Assembly (NCBI RefSeq): GCF_037126465.1
Contig: NC_088206.1
Coordinates: forward strand, 11,445,187-11,509,186
Direction: 5' to 3'
Origin: Ornithodoros turicata
Taxonomy: Eukaryota > Arthropoda > Arachnida > Ixodida > Argasidae
Length of the DNA stretch: 64,000 nt
Shown: positions 23,712 to 35,200 of the stretch, piece after piece
Layout: each line of letters opens with the position of its first letter
How positions within the stretch are numbered: the stretch's first letter is position 1
Translations under genes and position numbers: made by a program
The notes under the pieces: model-generated
Told to the model about the DNA's origin: nothing
Seen by the model: the letters and a program-made list of their open reading frames with translations, nothing else
The model's database searches: none

Positions 23712-24269
23712 TTATGCCTCGAGGGTGAACACTACTAAAGTTTCTAGCTCATTCTATGCTCTGGCTTGGCCGGCAATGCTTCGACTCAGCTGTAACCGCG
23801 TTTGTTTCCATTCCTGCAAATTTTTCGCTAAAAAACCCGAAAAAACCCGTTTTTTTCGAGCTAATCAAAATTTCCGGAAATTTTGCATCTCTACTCCGGA
23901 CTTCGTGTGTGATGCGATGGACTGAGTGAGAACATCGCACTGTGCCGTGACGTCAAAAAAACCACCAGCGCAAGAGTGTCGTGACCTGTCATCGTCGACC
24001 GTTTCACTGGGCGCACCCAGAACCCGACTTCGCAGGAGTTTGACAGATATGTACCACATCAGTACTGTTGCACTGATATCGTTGTTAGCTTTTGTTGTAT
24101 TTCCAGGAAAATGTTGCAAATGTCGACTCTTTGCTAGCCTCCCAAGTTCCTTCTCGCCGAGGTCCAAATTACCTGCACGATGTGGCGTCACTGCCCGGGA
24201 AACTTAAACTAAGAGCGGACTGGTCTGTCCCTACTAGGCCACCCCCTTGGAGTTGGTGACGAACCCGAC

Positions 24270-25165
24270 CACATTTCGTGACAGTGCCGATAGATGTATG
24301 TAATTAATTGTGAACAGCAGAGATCCTGGAAGACCATGGGACAAGAACGACACGAACACAACAGGAAATAAAATCTATAACATTACATTTAATCAAAGAA
24401 GATACACGTATTCTTAATCAAAACAGCACAGGAGAATAATCTATCATTTTAGCTATCATAAAATCATCCTCGTGACTTAATCTAAACGAACTCTTTACCA
24501 TTTTCATTCTAAGAGACCCTACAAACCTTACTTTGTTTTATGAATCCAACACAGAAAATAGATATGTTAAAATTGAACTTCACCGCATAGCACGCTCCTA
24601 GCCAACAACCAGCTCTAACGATATCTGCCCCGATTTCTTGAAGGCGGGAGGCATACGCCTGTTTTGTGACAGTTATGAACCTTTCGAGTGCAATAGGGAA
24701 TCTATAGTGGGGCTTCATTTGCAAGTTCTGAATTCTGATAGATGTATGTGATTAATTGTGACCAGCACGAACGACAAGAACGACACGAACACAAGAGGAA
24801 ATAAAATCTATAACACCACATTTAATCAAAGAAGATATTCTTAATCAATACGATTACAATCAAAATTACAAGTTTTATTATAAAAAGTGTAATATTCCTA
24901 TACGTGACCACCAACATTGCAAATTGTGAACAGCAGAGACCCTGGAAGACCACGGAACACGAACGACAAGAAGGACACGAACACAAGAGGAAATAAAATC
25001 TGTACCACTACAAAGAAGATATTCTTAATCAAAACAACAGAGGAGAATAATCTATCATTTTAGCTATCATAAAATCACCCTCGTGACATAATCTAATCGA
25101 ACACTATACAATTTTCATTCTAAGAGACTCTACAAACCTTACTTTGTTTTATGAATCCAACACCC
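24270..25165. repeat. Three diverged tandem copies of an AT-rich repeat
   Basis: Copies begin at about 24285, 24740 and 24920. They share AATTAATTGTGAACAGCAGA, CACGAACACAAGAGGAAATA, AATCTATCATTTTAGCTATC and CTTACTTTGTTTTATGAATC blocks. The middle copy is short. A family A MITE arm (24566-24676) follows the first copy. Confidence 0.75.
24566..24676. mobile_element. Palindromic MITE family A, one arm
   Basis: GTTAAAATTGAACTTCACCG through GGAGGCATACGCCTGTTTTG, only the left arm, more diverged than the other copies. It lies between two copies of the 24270-25165 repeat. Confidence 0.72.
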
Positions 25166-25317
25166 AGGCACCATGAGAGGATCTCGGTTTTTCTTCAAAG
25201 CCCAGAGACATTATCTCTCTGTCTATACCTCCAAAGCACTGCGCATGCTTTATCATTCAAAGGGTTGGGGGCTAGTATATTCCTTTTCCTTCAGGGCAAT
25301 TCCTTTTCCTTCAGAGT

Positions 25318-25950
25318 GCTCTCGAGGTCAGATAAGATAGTACAAAAACGATATATTTTATCGTACATCGCAAATAGATGTCTGCGTTATTTGCGGGGAT
25401 CACTATCTTTTCACATCCTTTCCCTGAAACGGAAGTCTTTCGTCAAAGTGGATGACAAGTGGGCTAAGTTTGGACAGAGGCGATGTTTTTATTGGACATG
25501 TAGAGAAAGTCCAAAGTATTCAATGACAGAAACAATACTCAATCAAAAACGAGAAACAAATTTGATTACATGATTTTTGTAATATCTTGACAGTTCTATA
25601 TACATGAACCTGGGGCTATATTCCTTTTTCCCCCCTCAAGCAAACAGAGCGCTGTCGAGGTCAGATAAGATAGTACAAAGGCGATATATTTTATTGTGCA
25701 GCGCAAATAGATGCCGATATTATTCGTGGGGATCACTATCTTTTCGCATCCTTTCCTTGAAACGGAAGTCTGTCCTCAAAGTAGATGACATAGTCTTCTA
25801 AGTTTGTACAGAGGCAATATTTTTTATTGAACATGTAGAGAAAGTCCAAATTATTAAATGATACCAACAATACTTAATCAAAACCGAGAAACAAATTTAA
25901 TTACATCAATTTTTGTAATATCTTGCGACAGAAAGTTCTATATAGATGAA
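25318..25950. repeat. Diverged tandem duplication, 333-bp offset
   Basis: CGAGGTCAGATAAGATAGTAC at 25323 recurs at 25656, and the match continues through GAAACGGAAGTC, CATGTAGAGAAAGTCCAAA and TTTTTGTAATATCTTG. Many substitutions mark it as old. Open frames across it are incidental. Confidence 0.75.
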
Positions 25951-27139
25951 CCACACATAAAAAATCAAATGTGAAACACTCAGAAATTGCCAACTCAGAG
26001 ATTATTTTTACTGACGTCAATCGAGTGATTAATTGAAACAAATACAAGACAGTAATTATTTCAGGCAGTTTTCCCATAGGGGAAATCGACAGACACAATT
26101 AATACATCATGCATACATAATGCTCAACTCATAGAATATCAATCGAGTGAACGCCTGGAAAACAATAATTAATTCAGATAAATCATTTCTAAGCAAGCAG
26201 TGTGAATACACCACAGAATCTGTACAGAAACTTGTCATTTCACTGAATAAACAAGATCAACTAGTGGGTTCAAGCGACAAAGTGAGTGATGAAAGATGAC
26301 GAGTTATGGAAGGGAGGATTCTAGCGTGGTCTTGCACGTAGAATAATTGAAAGCACACATTTTTTCTACTCATCATATCCTTTTGTAAATCATTTTACAT
26401 TTCATTAATACATTTTTAATCAACAAAATGAGCATACATATGCTTTCAATTAAGTGTAGAGGCACAATCGAAAACAGAACAGACAATTGCTCCACATTGA
26501 AGAGATGGACGGATTTTGTACTCGTTACCATAAGTCATGGGAAGATGTGATAAAAAACTGCTTCGAAAAGGAAGAGTCGCGAAACGATTCCATTATTGTT
26601 GCATTTCAATAGACATGGTCGTATTCGGAGATATGGTACAAACTCCAAGAATTTAGTGCAAGAATTTGTATGCCGAATCCACAATACTTATAAAAATATC
26701 TGCGCATCAGCGTCGGAAGGGCCACTGGGATTGATGGCGGAGTTTTTAAGGTTTGCTAATGAAGAATTGAAATGCACTAGACCAGATGTAATTGTAATCA
26801 TTGCGATGGGCATTGTGTTCATAAGAAAGCAGTGAGATCAAATTATCGTGTACAAGCAGTCTATATCGAACGATTCATTACGGATTTGTTGAAATTACAC
26901 CTAACTATTGAGATGGAAAGTACATAACAATCTTATCACATAGTATGTTCCACTACCACGGCAACACAATTATTTTCTTCTACCAGTTCTTGCAACGATG
27001 TCGAATGAGCAGAAGTTCAATATTGTTGTACAAGGTCTGATGTATCATCACATATTGAAACTCATCTAATACTGTCTTGTACGCCATTCAAGAATCTTCA
27101 CACAAAGAAAGGAAACATCAATAAGAGATTGTGTACCTT
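25951..27139. other. AT-rich intergenic, nothing recognised
   Basis: A 79-codon frame at 26596-26835 resembles no family I know, and the surrounding frames are broken. It could be decayed transposase, but no motif supports this. Confidence 0.35.
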
Positions 27140-27310
27140 CTAACCACATCCCTTGAGCATAGTGGTTAGAATAATCGCCTTTCGCGCAAAGACTGTGAGG
27201 TAACACGGGTTCGAATCCTGACTGTTCTGTCTGCGGTTTTCCCAATGCTTCCCGGTAGGCATTCCAGACGAATGTCGGCACAATTCCCCTGAAGTCTGCC
27301 CAGGACGATT
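27140..27310 (+). mobile_element. tRNA-derived SINE
   Basis: A-box-like TAGTGGTTAGAATAATCG and a perfect B box GGTTCGAATCC (27209-27219). The family tail GGCATTCCAGACGAATGTCG and CACAATTCCCCTGAAGTCTG follows. The same tail occurs at 61550, 40097 and (minus strand) 48030, so this is a dispersed SINE rather than a tRNA gene. Confidence 0.72.
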
Positions 27311-27440
27311 ACTGAAAATGTGAGCATATTGTGTTCACTTGCACACCAAGACTGTTGTAGTGCTCCTCCGGTTGCTTTTGCTGTCGACATTGCACATCAT
27401 TTGGCACATGCACACAACATACATTTTTTTGCAATGTTGT

Positions 27441-29217
27441 AATAAAAAACAAATTTCGGGAAAAGACATACCCACCCAGTCAGCACAAATTGTTGCAGTG
27501 ACATTGCACCAATATTGCCATGCAATATTGATGCTGTATTTCTAATGGCCGCTTTCGTTATGCTGCAACGATGTTATTGAAACAACATTGGAAAGTCGTG
27601 ACATTGGAATGCTGCTGCTAAAGACCTTCATTCAAAAAGAGTCTGAAAAGCCAGGGAAAAAGTCTCTTCGACCGAAAAGTGTTTTGAAGCAGAATTTGAT
27701 ATCTTTGTTTAATAAAAAACAAATTTCGGGAAAAGACATACCCACCCAGTCTAAATTGTTGCAGTGACATTGTACCAATATTGCCATGCAATATTGATGC
27801 TATATTTCTAATGGCCGCTTTGGTTATGCTGCAACGATGTTATTGAAACAACATTGGAAAGGCGTGACATTGCAATGCTGCTGCTAAAGACCTTCATTCA
27901 AAAAGAGTCTGAAAAGCCAGGGAAAAAGTCTCTTCGACCGAAAAGTGTTTTGAAGCAGAATTTGATATCTTTGTTTAATAAAAAACAAATTTCGGGAAAA
28001 GACATACCCACCCAGTCTAAATTGTTGCAGTGACATTGTACCAATATTGCCATGCAATATTGATGCTATATTTCTAATGGCCGCTTTGGTTATGCTGCAA
28101 CGATGTTATTGAAACAACATTGGAAAGGCGTGACATTGCAATGCTGCTGCTAAAGACCTTCATTCAAAAAGAGTCTGAAAAGCCAGGGAAAAAGTCTCTT
28201 CGACCGAAAAGTGTTTTGAAGCAGAATTTGATATCTTTGTTTAATAAAAAACAAATTTCGGGAAAAGACATACCCACCCAGTCTAAATTGTTGCAGTGAC
28301 ATTGTACCAATATTGCCATGCAATATTGATGCTATATTTCTAATGGCCGCTTTGGTTATGCTGCAACGATGTTATTGAAACAACATTGGAAAGGCGTGAC
28401 ATTGCAATGCTGCTGCTAAAGACCTTCATTCAAAAAGAGTCTGAAAAGCCAGGGAAAAAGTCTCTTCGACCGAAAAGTGTTTTGAAGCAGAATTTGATAT
28501 CTTTGTTTAATAAAAAACAAATTTCGGGAAAAGACATACCCACCCAGTCTAAATTGTTGCAGTGACATTGTACCAATATTGCCATGCAATATTGATGCTA
28601 TATTTCTAATGGCCGCTTTGGTTATGCTGCAACGATGTTATTGAAACAACATTGGAAAGGCGTGACATTGCAATGCTGCTGCTAAAGACCTTCATTCAAA
28701 AAGAGTCTGAAAAGCCAGGGAAAAAGTCTCTTCGACCGAAAAGTGTTTTGAAGCAGAATTTGATATCTTTGTTTAATAAAAAACAAATTTCGGGAAAAGA
28801 CATACCCACCCAGTCTAAATTGTTGCAGTGACATTGTACCAATATTGCCATGCAATATTGATGCTATATTTCTAATGGCCGCTTTGGTTATGCTGCAACG
28901 ATGTTATTGAAACAACATTGGAAAGGCGTGACATTGCAATGCTGCTGCTAAAGACCTTCATTCAAAAAGAGTCTGAAAAGCCAGGGAAAAAGTCTCTTCG
29001 ACCGAAAAGTGTTTTGAAGCAGAATTTGATATCTTTGTTTAATAAAAAAACAAATTTCGGGAAAAGACATACCCACCCAGTCAGCACAAATTGTTGCAGT
29101 GACATTGCACCAATATTGCCATGCAATATTGATGCTATATTTCTAATGGCCGCTTTCGTTATGTTGCAACGATGTTATTGAAACAACATTGGAAAGACGT
29201 GACATTGCAATGTCACA
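27441..29217. repeat. 266-bp tandem satellite
   Basis: Five essentially identical 266-bp units at 27711-27976, 27977-28242, 28243-28508, 28509-28774 and 28775-29040. A 270-bp variant unit precedes them (27441-27710) and a partial unit follows (29041-29217). The outer copies share the variant CAGTCAGCACAAATTGTTGC and GCACC, whereas the inner five share CAGTCTAAATTGTTGC and GTACC, so an inner variant was amplified. Each unit has the palindrome CAATATTGCCATGCAATATTG in near-perfect form. Its 110-bp core recurs in each of the following 1.3-kb units. Short open frames across unit junctions look incidental. Confidence 0.93.
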
Positions 29218-29400
29218 TTTTGTGTATTTTTCCCAGGGCCCAGGGGTCCATGTTGCTGAGTGGACATCCCTACCATACGGCAGGACCATGTTTTATGGGC
29301 CAAAAAATGAAGGGGGTTGAATGAAGATGAATGAAGGTGATAATGGGTATGAAGTGGTGAGCGAACTATGGCGATGTTATGGGCGAAAATGGGTATGTGG

Positions 29401-29661
29401 TTACCGTAGAGCAATCTCTTCATCTGGAGGAGGTTCATCCCTTGTCCAGATGATTTCATGTGCTACGGCGGCGAAATAAATTGCCACCAGGATAAAAATT
29501 ACCCTGATGGCGATGTTGTCGAACAGGGTGCCAAGCCCCATAATGAGACTTGCACCCGTCGCGAATGCAAGAAAGATGAGGAGAACAATGTATTGGTACT
29601 GCATGGTGGTGCGTTTGCGTGTAGTTTCTTTAACAATAGCAATCGGTGCCTCTGCTCTCAT
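29401..29661 (-). CDS. Two-membrane-segment 86-aa protein, unit 1
   Basis: I do not recognise the family. The frame starts MRAEAPIAIVKETTRKR. Two hydrophobic stretches follow: about residues 24-47 (YIVLLIFLAFATG...) and about 53-72 (IRVIFILVAIYFAAVAHEI). The acidic tail is TRDEPPPDEEIALR. A basic N-terminus, two helices and an acidic C-terminus suggest a small hairpin membrane protein with both ends on one side. The start codon lies in the last monomer of the 55-bp minisatellite directly upstream. The frame repeats five times with only two amino-acid differences, but the copies are so young that this is not proof of selection. It could be a captured exon or a chance frame; GGTAACC at its end could also act as a weak splice donor. 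Confidence 0.42.
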   Translation of the reverse strand: MRAEAPIAIVKETTRKRTTMQYQYIVLLIFLAFATGASLIMGLGTLFDNIAIRVIFILVAIYFAAVAHEIIWTRDEPPPDEEIALR

Positions 29662-30215
29662 CGTCTTTGGTGAAACGATACCTCACTATTTCACCGCTAG
29701 GTACATCTGCTCTCATCGTCTTTGGTGAAACGATACCGTATTTCACCGCTAGGTACATCTGCTCTCATCGTCTTTGGTGAAACGATACCTCACTATTTCA
29801 CCGCTAGGTACATCTGCTCTCATCGTCTTTGGTGAAACGATACTATTTCACCGCTAGGTACATCTCCTCTCATCGTCTTTGGTGAAACGATACCTCACTA
29901 TTTCACCGCTAGGTACATCAGCTCTCATCGTCTTTGGTGAAACGATACCTCACTATTTCACCGCTAAGTACATCTGCTCTCATCGTCTTTGGTGAAACGA
30001 TACCTCACTATTTCACCGCTAGGTACATCTGCTCTCATCGTCTTTGGTGAAACGATACCTCACTATTTCACCGCTAGGTACATCTGCTCTCATCGTCTTT
30101 GGTGAAACGATACCTCAATATTTCACCGCTAGGTACATCTGCTCTCATCGTCTTTGGTGAAACGATACCTCACTATTTCACCGCTAGGTACATCTGCTCT
30201 CATCGTCTTTGATGA
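29655..30215. repeat. 55-bp hairpin minisatellite, unit 1 block
   Basis: About 11 monomers of 55 bp with consensus CTCTCATCGTCTTTGGTGAA followed by ACGATACCTCACTATTTCAC and CGCTAGGTACATCTG. Each monomer can fold, GGTGAAA pairing with TTTCACC around a CGATACCTCACTA loop. Two monomers lack 3 bp in the loop. 55 is not a multiple of three, so the block cannot be one long coding repeat. Confidence 0.93.
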
Positions 30216-30710
30216 TACGATCCCGCGTGCTCAGTGGCGTCGCTAGCGTACGCGTCACCCGGTGCAGGAGCTCTTTGAGTCACCACCCACCCCAACCCAT
30301 GCCCTCATTAATGGATACCTTTCCGTACCAGGCGATTCACAATTAACATATTGCACCACAGTCAGAAAAAGTGCCTCAGAAAAAAACAGTGCCTCGTAGA
30401 AGTTGTTGAAGTGACATTGCACCAATATTGCCATGCCATATTGATGCTATGTTTCTAATGGCCGCTTTCGTTATGCTGCAACGATGTTATTGAAACAACA
30501 TTGGAAAGACGTGACATTGCAATGTCACATTTTGTGTATTTTTACCATGGACCCAGGGCCCAGAGGTCCATGTTGCTGAGTGGACACCCCTACCATAGGG
30601 CAGGACCATGTTTTATGGGCAAAAAAATGAAGGGGGTTGAATGAAGGTGATAATGGGTATGAAGTGGTGAGCGAACTATGGCGATGTTATGGGCGAAAAT
30701 GGGTATGTGG

Positions 30711-30971
30711 TTACCGTAGAGCAATCTCTTCATCTGGAGGAGGTTCATCCCTTGTCCAGATGATTTCATGTGCTACGGCGGCGAAATAAATTGCCACCAG
30801 GATAAAAATTACCCTGATGGCGATGTTGTCGAACAGGGTGCCAAGCCCCATAATGAGACTTGCACCCGTCGCGAATGCAAGAAAGATGAGGAGAACAATG
30901 TATTGGTACTGCATGGTGGTGCGTTTGCGTGTAGTTTCTTTAACAATAGCAATCGGTGCCTCTGCTCTCAT
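30711..30971 (-). CDS. Two-membrane-segment 86-aa protein, unit 2
   Basis: Protein identical to the copy at 29401-29661, with the same two hydrophobic segments and acidic tail. The upstream 55-bp minisatellite block (about 30965-31520) has about 11 monomers, as in unit 1. Confidence 0.42.
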   Translation of the reverse strand: MRAEAPIAIVKETTRKRTTMQYQYIVLLIFLAFATGASLIMGLGTLFDNIAIRVIFILVAIYFAAVAHEIIWTRDEPPPDEEIALR

Positions 30972-31525
30972 CGTCTTTGGTGAAACGATACCTCACTATT
31001 TCACCGCTAGGTACATCTGCTCTCATCGTCTTTGGTGAAACGATACCGTATTTCACCGCTAGGTACATCTGCTCTCATCGTCTTTGGTGAAACGATACCT
31101 CACTATTTCACCGCTAGGTACATCTGCTCTCATCGTCTTTGGTGAAACGATACTATTTCACCGCTAAGTACATCTCCTCTCATCGTCTTTGGTGAAACGA
31201 TACCTCACTATTTCACCGCTAGGTACATCAGCTCTCATCGTCTTTGGTGAAACGATACCTCACTATTTCACCGCTAAGTACATCTGCTCTCATCGTCTTT
31301 GGTGAAACGATACCTCACTATTTCACCGCTAGGTACATCTGCTCTCATCGTCTTTGGTGAAACGATACCTCACTATTTCACCGCTAGGTACATCTGCTCT
31401 CATCGTCTTTGGTGAAACGATACCTCAATATTTCACCGCTAGGTACATCTGCTCTCATCGTCTTTGGTGAAACGATACCTCACTATTTCACCGCTAGGTA
31501 CATCTGCTCTCATCGTCTTTGATGA
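30965..31525. repeat. 55-bp hairpin minisatellite, unit 2 block
   Basis: About 11 monomers with the same order of variant monomers (GATACCGTATTTC, GATACTATTTC, CACTAAGTAC-like variants) as unit 1. The whole 1.3-kb unit was therefore copied after the block had formed. Confidence 0.92.
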
Positions 31526-32020
31526 TACGATCCCGCGTGCTCAGTGGCGTCGCTAGCGTACGCGTCACCCGGTGCAGGAGCTCTTTGAGTCACCACCCAC
31601 CCCAACCCATGCCCTCATTAATGGATACCTTTCCGTACCAGGCGATTCACAATTAACATATTGCACCACAGTCAGAAAAAGTGCCTCAGAAAAAAACAGT
31701 GCCTCGTAGAAGTTGTTGAAGTGACATTGCACCAATATTGCCATGCCATATTGATGCTATGTTTCTAATGGCCGCTTTCGTTATGCTGCAACGATGTTAT
31801 TGAAACAACATTGGAAAGACGTGACATTGCAATGTCACATTTTGTGTATTTTTACCATGGACCCAGGGCCCAGAGGTCCATGTTGCTGAGTGGACACCCC
31901 TACCATAGGGCAGGACCATGTTTTATGGGCAAAAAAATGAAGGGGGTTGAATGAAGGTGATAATGGGTATGAAGTGGTGAGCGAACTATGGCGATGTTAT
32001 GGGCGAAAATGGGTATGTGG

Positions 32021-32281
32021 TTACCGTAGAGCAATCTCTTCATCTGGAGGAGGTTCATCCCTTGTCCAGATGATTTCATGTGCTACGGCGGCGAAATAAA
32101 TTGCCACCAGGATAAAAATTACCCTGATGGCGATGTTGTCGAACAGGGTGCCAAGCCCCATAATGAGACTTGCACCCGTCGCGAATGCAAGAAAGATGAG
32201 GAGAACAATGTATTGGTACTGCATGGTGGTGCGTTTGCGTGTAGTTTCTTTAACAATAGCAATCGGTGCCTCTGCTCTCAT
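32021..32281 (-). CDS. Two-membrane-segment 86-aa protein, unit 3
   Basis: Protein identical to units 1 and 2. Its upstream minisatellite block spans about 32275-32830, again about 11 monomers. The following linker lacks a short segment found in units 1 and 2 (GTGCCTCAGA block), which accounts for the 1296-bp spacing. Confidence 0.42.
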   Translation of the reverse strand: MRAEAPIAIVKETTRKRTTMQYQYIVLLIFLAFATGASLIMGLGTLFDNIAIRVIFILVAIYFAAVAHEIIWTRDEPPPDEEIALR

Positions 32282-32835
32282 CGTCTTTGGTGAAACGATA
32301 CCTCACTATTTCACCGCTAGGTACATCTGCTCTCATCGTCTTTGGTGAAACGATACCGTATTTCACCGCTAGGTACATCTGCTCTCATCGTCTTTGGTGA
32401 AACGATACCTCACTATTTCACCGCTAGGTACATCTGCTCTCATCGTCTTTGGTGAAACGATACTATTTCACCGCTAGGTACATCTCCTCTCATCGTCTTT
32501 GGTGAAACGATACCTCACTATTTCACCGCTAGGTACATCAGCTCTCATCGTCTTTGGTGAAACGATACCTCACTATTTCACCGCTAAGTACATCTGCTCT
32601 CATCGTCTTTGGTGAAACGATACCTCACTATTTCACCGCTAGGTACATCTGCTCTCATCGTCTTTGGTGAAACGATACCTCACTATTTCACCGCTAGGTA
32701 CATCTGCTCTCATCGTCTTTGGTGAAACGATACCTCAATATTTCACCGCTAGGTACATCTGCTCTCATCGTCTTTGGTGAAACGATACCTCACTATTTCA
32801 CCGCTAGGTACATCTGCTCTCATCGTCTTTGATGA
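32275..32835. repeat. 55-bp hairpin minisatellite, unit 3 block
   Basis: About 11 monomers with the same variant order as units 1 and 2. Confidence 0.92.
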
Positions 32836-33316
32836 TACGATCCCGCGTGCTCAGTGGCGTCGCTAGCGTACGCGTCACCCGGTGCAGGAGCTCTTTGAGT
32901 CACCACCCACCCCAACCCATGCCCTCATTAATGGATACCTTTCCGTACCAGGCGATTCACAATTAACATATTGCACCACACTCAGAAAAAAACAGTGCCT
33001 CGTAGAAGTTGTTGAAGTGACATTGCACCAATATTGCCATGCCATATTGATGCTATGTTTCTAATGGCCGCTTTCGTTATGCTGCAACGATGTTATTGAA
33101 ACAACATTGGAAAGACGTGACATTGCAATGTCACATTTTGTGTATTTTTACCATGGACCCAGGGCCCAGAGGTCCATGTTGCTGAGTGGACACCCCTACC
33201 ATAGGGCAGGACCATGTTTTATGGGCAAAAAAATGAAGGGGGTTGAATGAAGGTGATAATGGGTATGAAGTGGTGAGCGAACTATGGCGATGTTATGGGC
33301 GAAAATGGGTATGTGG

Positions 33317-33577
33317 TTACCGTAGAGCAATCTCTTCATCTGGAGGAGGTTCATCCCTTGTCCAGATGATTTCATGTGCTACGGCGGCGAAATAAATTGC
33401 CACCAGGATAAAAATTACCCTGATGGCGATGTTGTCGAACAGGGTGCCAAGCCCCATAATGAGACTTGCACCCGTCGCGAATGCAAGAAAGATGAGGAGA
33501 ACAATGTATTGGTACTGCATGGTGGTGCGTTTGCGTGTAGTTTCTTTAACAATAGCAATCGGTACCTCTGCTCTCAT
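33317..33577 (-). CDS. Two-membrane-segment 86-aa protein, unit 4
   Basis: Differs from units 1-3 by Ala5Val. The changed codon makes the start region (GAGGTACC) more like the minisatellite monomer (GATGTACC). The upstream minisatellite (33571-34450) is longer, about 17 monomers, and accounts for the 1623-bp spacing. Confidence 0.42.
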   Translation of the reverse strand: MRAEVPIAIVKETTRKRTTMQYQYIVLLIFLAFATGASLIMGLGTLFDNIAIRVIFILVAIYFAAVAHEIIWTRDEPPPDEEIALR

Positions 33578-34450
33578 CGTCTTTGGTGAAACGATACCTC
33601 ACTATTTCACCGCTAGGTACATCTGCTCTCATCGTCTTTGGTGAAACGATACCTCACTATTTCACCGCTAGGTACATCTGCTCTCATCGTCTTTGGTGAA
33701 ACGATACCTCACTATTTCACCGCTAGGTACATCTGCTCTCATCGTCTTTGGTGAAACGATACCCTATTTCACCGGTAGGTACATCTGCTCTCATCGTCTT
33801 TGGTGAAACGATACCTCACTATTTCACCGCTAGGTATATCTGCTCTCATCGTCTTTGGTGAAACGATACCCTATTTCACCGCTAGGTACATCTGCTCTCA
33901 TCGTCTTTGGTGAAACGATACCTCACTATTTCACCGCTAGGTACATCTGCTCTCATCGTCTTTGGTGAAACGATACCTTACTATTTCACCGCTAGGTGCA
34001 TCTGCTCTCATCGTCTTTGGTGAAACGATACTATTTCACCGCTAGGTACATCTCCTCTCATCGTCTTTGGTGAAACGATACCTCACTATTTCACCGCTAG
34101 GTACATCAGCTCTCATCGTCTTTGGTGAAACGATACCTCACTATTTCACCGCTAAGTACATCTGCTCTCATCGTCTTTGGTGAAACGATACCTCACTATT
34201 TCACCGCTAGGTACATCTGCTCTCATCGTCTTTGGTGAAACGATACCTCACTATTTCACCGCTAGGTACATCTGCTCTCATCGTCTTTGGTGAAACGATA
34301 CCTCAATATTTCACCGCTAGGTACATCTGCTCTCATCGTCTTTGGTGAAACGATACCTCACTATTTCACCGCTAGGTACATCTGCTCTCATCGTCTTTGG
34401 TGAAACGATACCTCACTATTTCACCGCTAGGTACATCTGCTCTCATCGTC
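33571..34450. repeat. 55-bp hairpin minisatellite, unit 4 block
   Basis: About 17 monomers. The last part matches the block of units 1-3 and the first part has extra monomers, including one with CACCGGTAGG. It shares these early variants with unit 5, so units 4 and 5 are sister copies. Confidence 0.92.
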
Positions 34451-34939
34451 TTTGATGATACGATCCCGCGTGCTCAGTGGCGTCGCTAGCGTACGCGTCA
34501 CCCGGTGCAGGAGCTCTTTGAGTCACCACCCACCCCAACCCATGCCCTCATTAATGGATACCTTTCCGTACCAGTCGATTCACAATTAACATATTGCACC
34601 ACACTCAGAAAAAAACAGTGCCTCGTAGAAGTTGTTGAAGTGACATTGCACCAATATTGCCATGCCATATTGATGCTATGTTTCTAATGGCCGCTTTCGT
34701 TATGCTGCAACGATGTTATTGAAACAACATTGGAAAGACGTGACATTGCAATGTCACATTTTGTGTATTTTTACCATGGACCCAGGGCCCAGAGGTCCAT
34801 GTTGCTGAGTGGACACCCCTACCATAGGGCAGGACCATGTTTTATGGGCAAAAAAATGAAGGGGGTTGAATGAAGGTGATAATGGGTATGAAGTGGTGAG
34901 CGAACTATGGCGATGTTATGGGCGAAAATGGGTATGTGG

Positions 34940-35200
34940 TTACCGTAGAGCAATCTCTTCATCTGGAGGAGGTTCATCCCTTGTCCAGATGATTTCATGT
35001 GCTACGGCGGCGAAATAAATTGCCACCAGGATAAAAATTACCCTGATGGCGATGTTGTCGAACAGGGTGCCAAGCCCCATAATGAGACTTGCACCCGTCG
35101 CGAATGCAAGAAAGATGAGGAGAACAATGTATTGGTACTGCATGGTGGTGCGTTTGCGTGTAGTTACTTTAACAATAGCAATCGGTACCTCTGCTCTCAT
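34940..35200 (-). CDS. Two-membrane-segment 86-aa protein, unit 5
   Basis: Carries Ala5Val and a further Glu12Val. The frame is otherwise intact. The upstream minisatellite (35194-36170) has about 18 monomers, including several with an extra GGGGCTAG insertion, and ends in diverged monomers. Confidence 0.4.
   Translation of the reverse strand: MRAEVPIAIVKVTTRKRTTMQYQYIVLLIFLAFATGASLIMGLGTLFDNIAIRVIFILVAIYFAAVAHEIIWTRDEPPPDEEIALR

Noticed and set aside
27140..27230. True tRNA gene
   Set aside because: A and B boxes are present but no cloverleaf could be drawn, and the shared tail marks a dispersed SINE.
29458..29728. Plus-strand frames opposite the 86-codon ORFs
   Set aside because: They run into the minisatellite, lack membrane or other domain patterns and are shadows of the minus frame.
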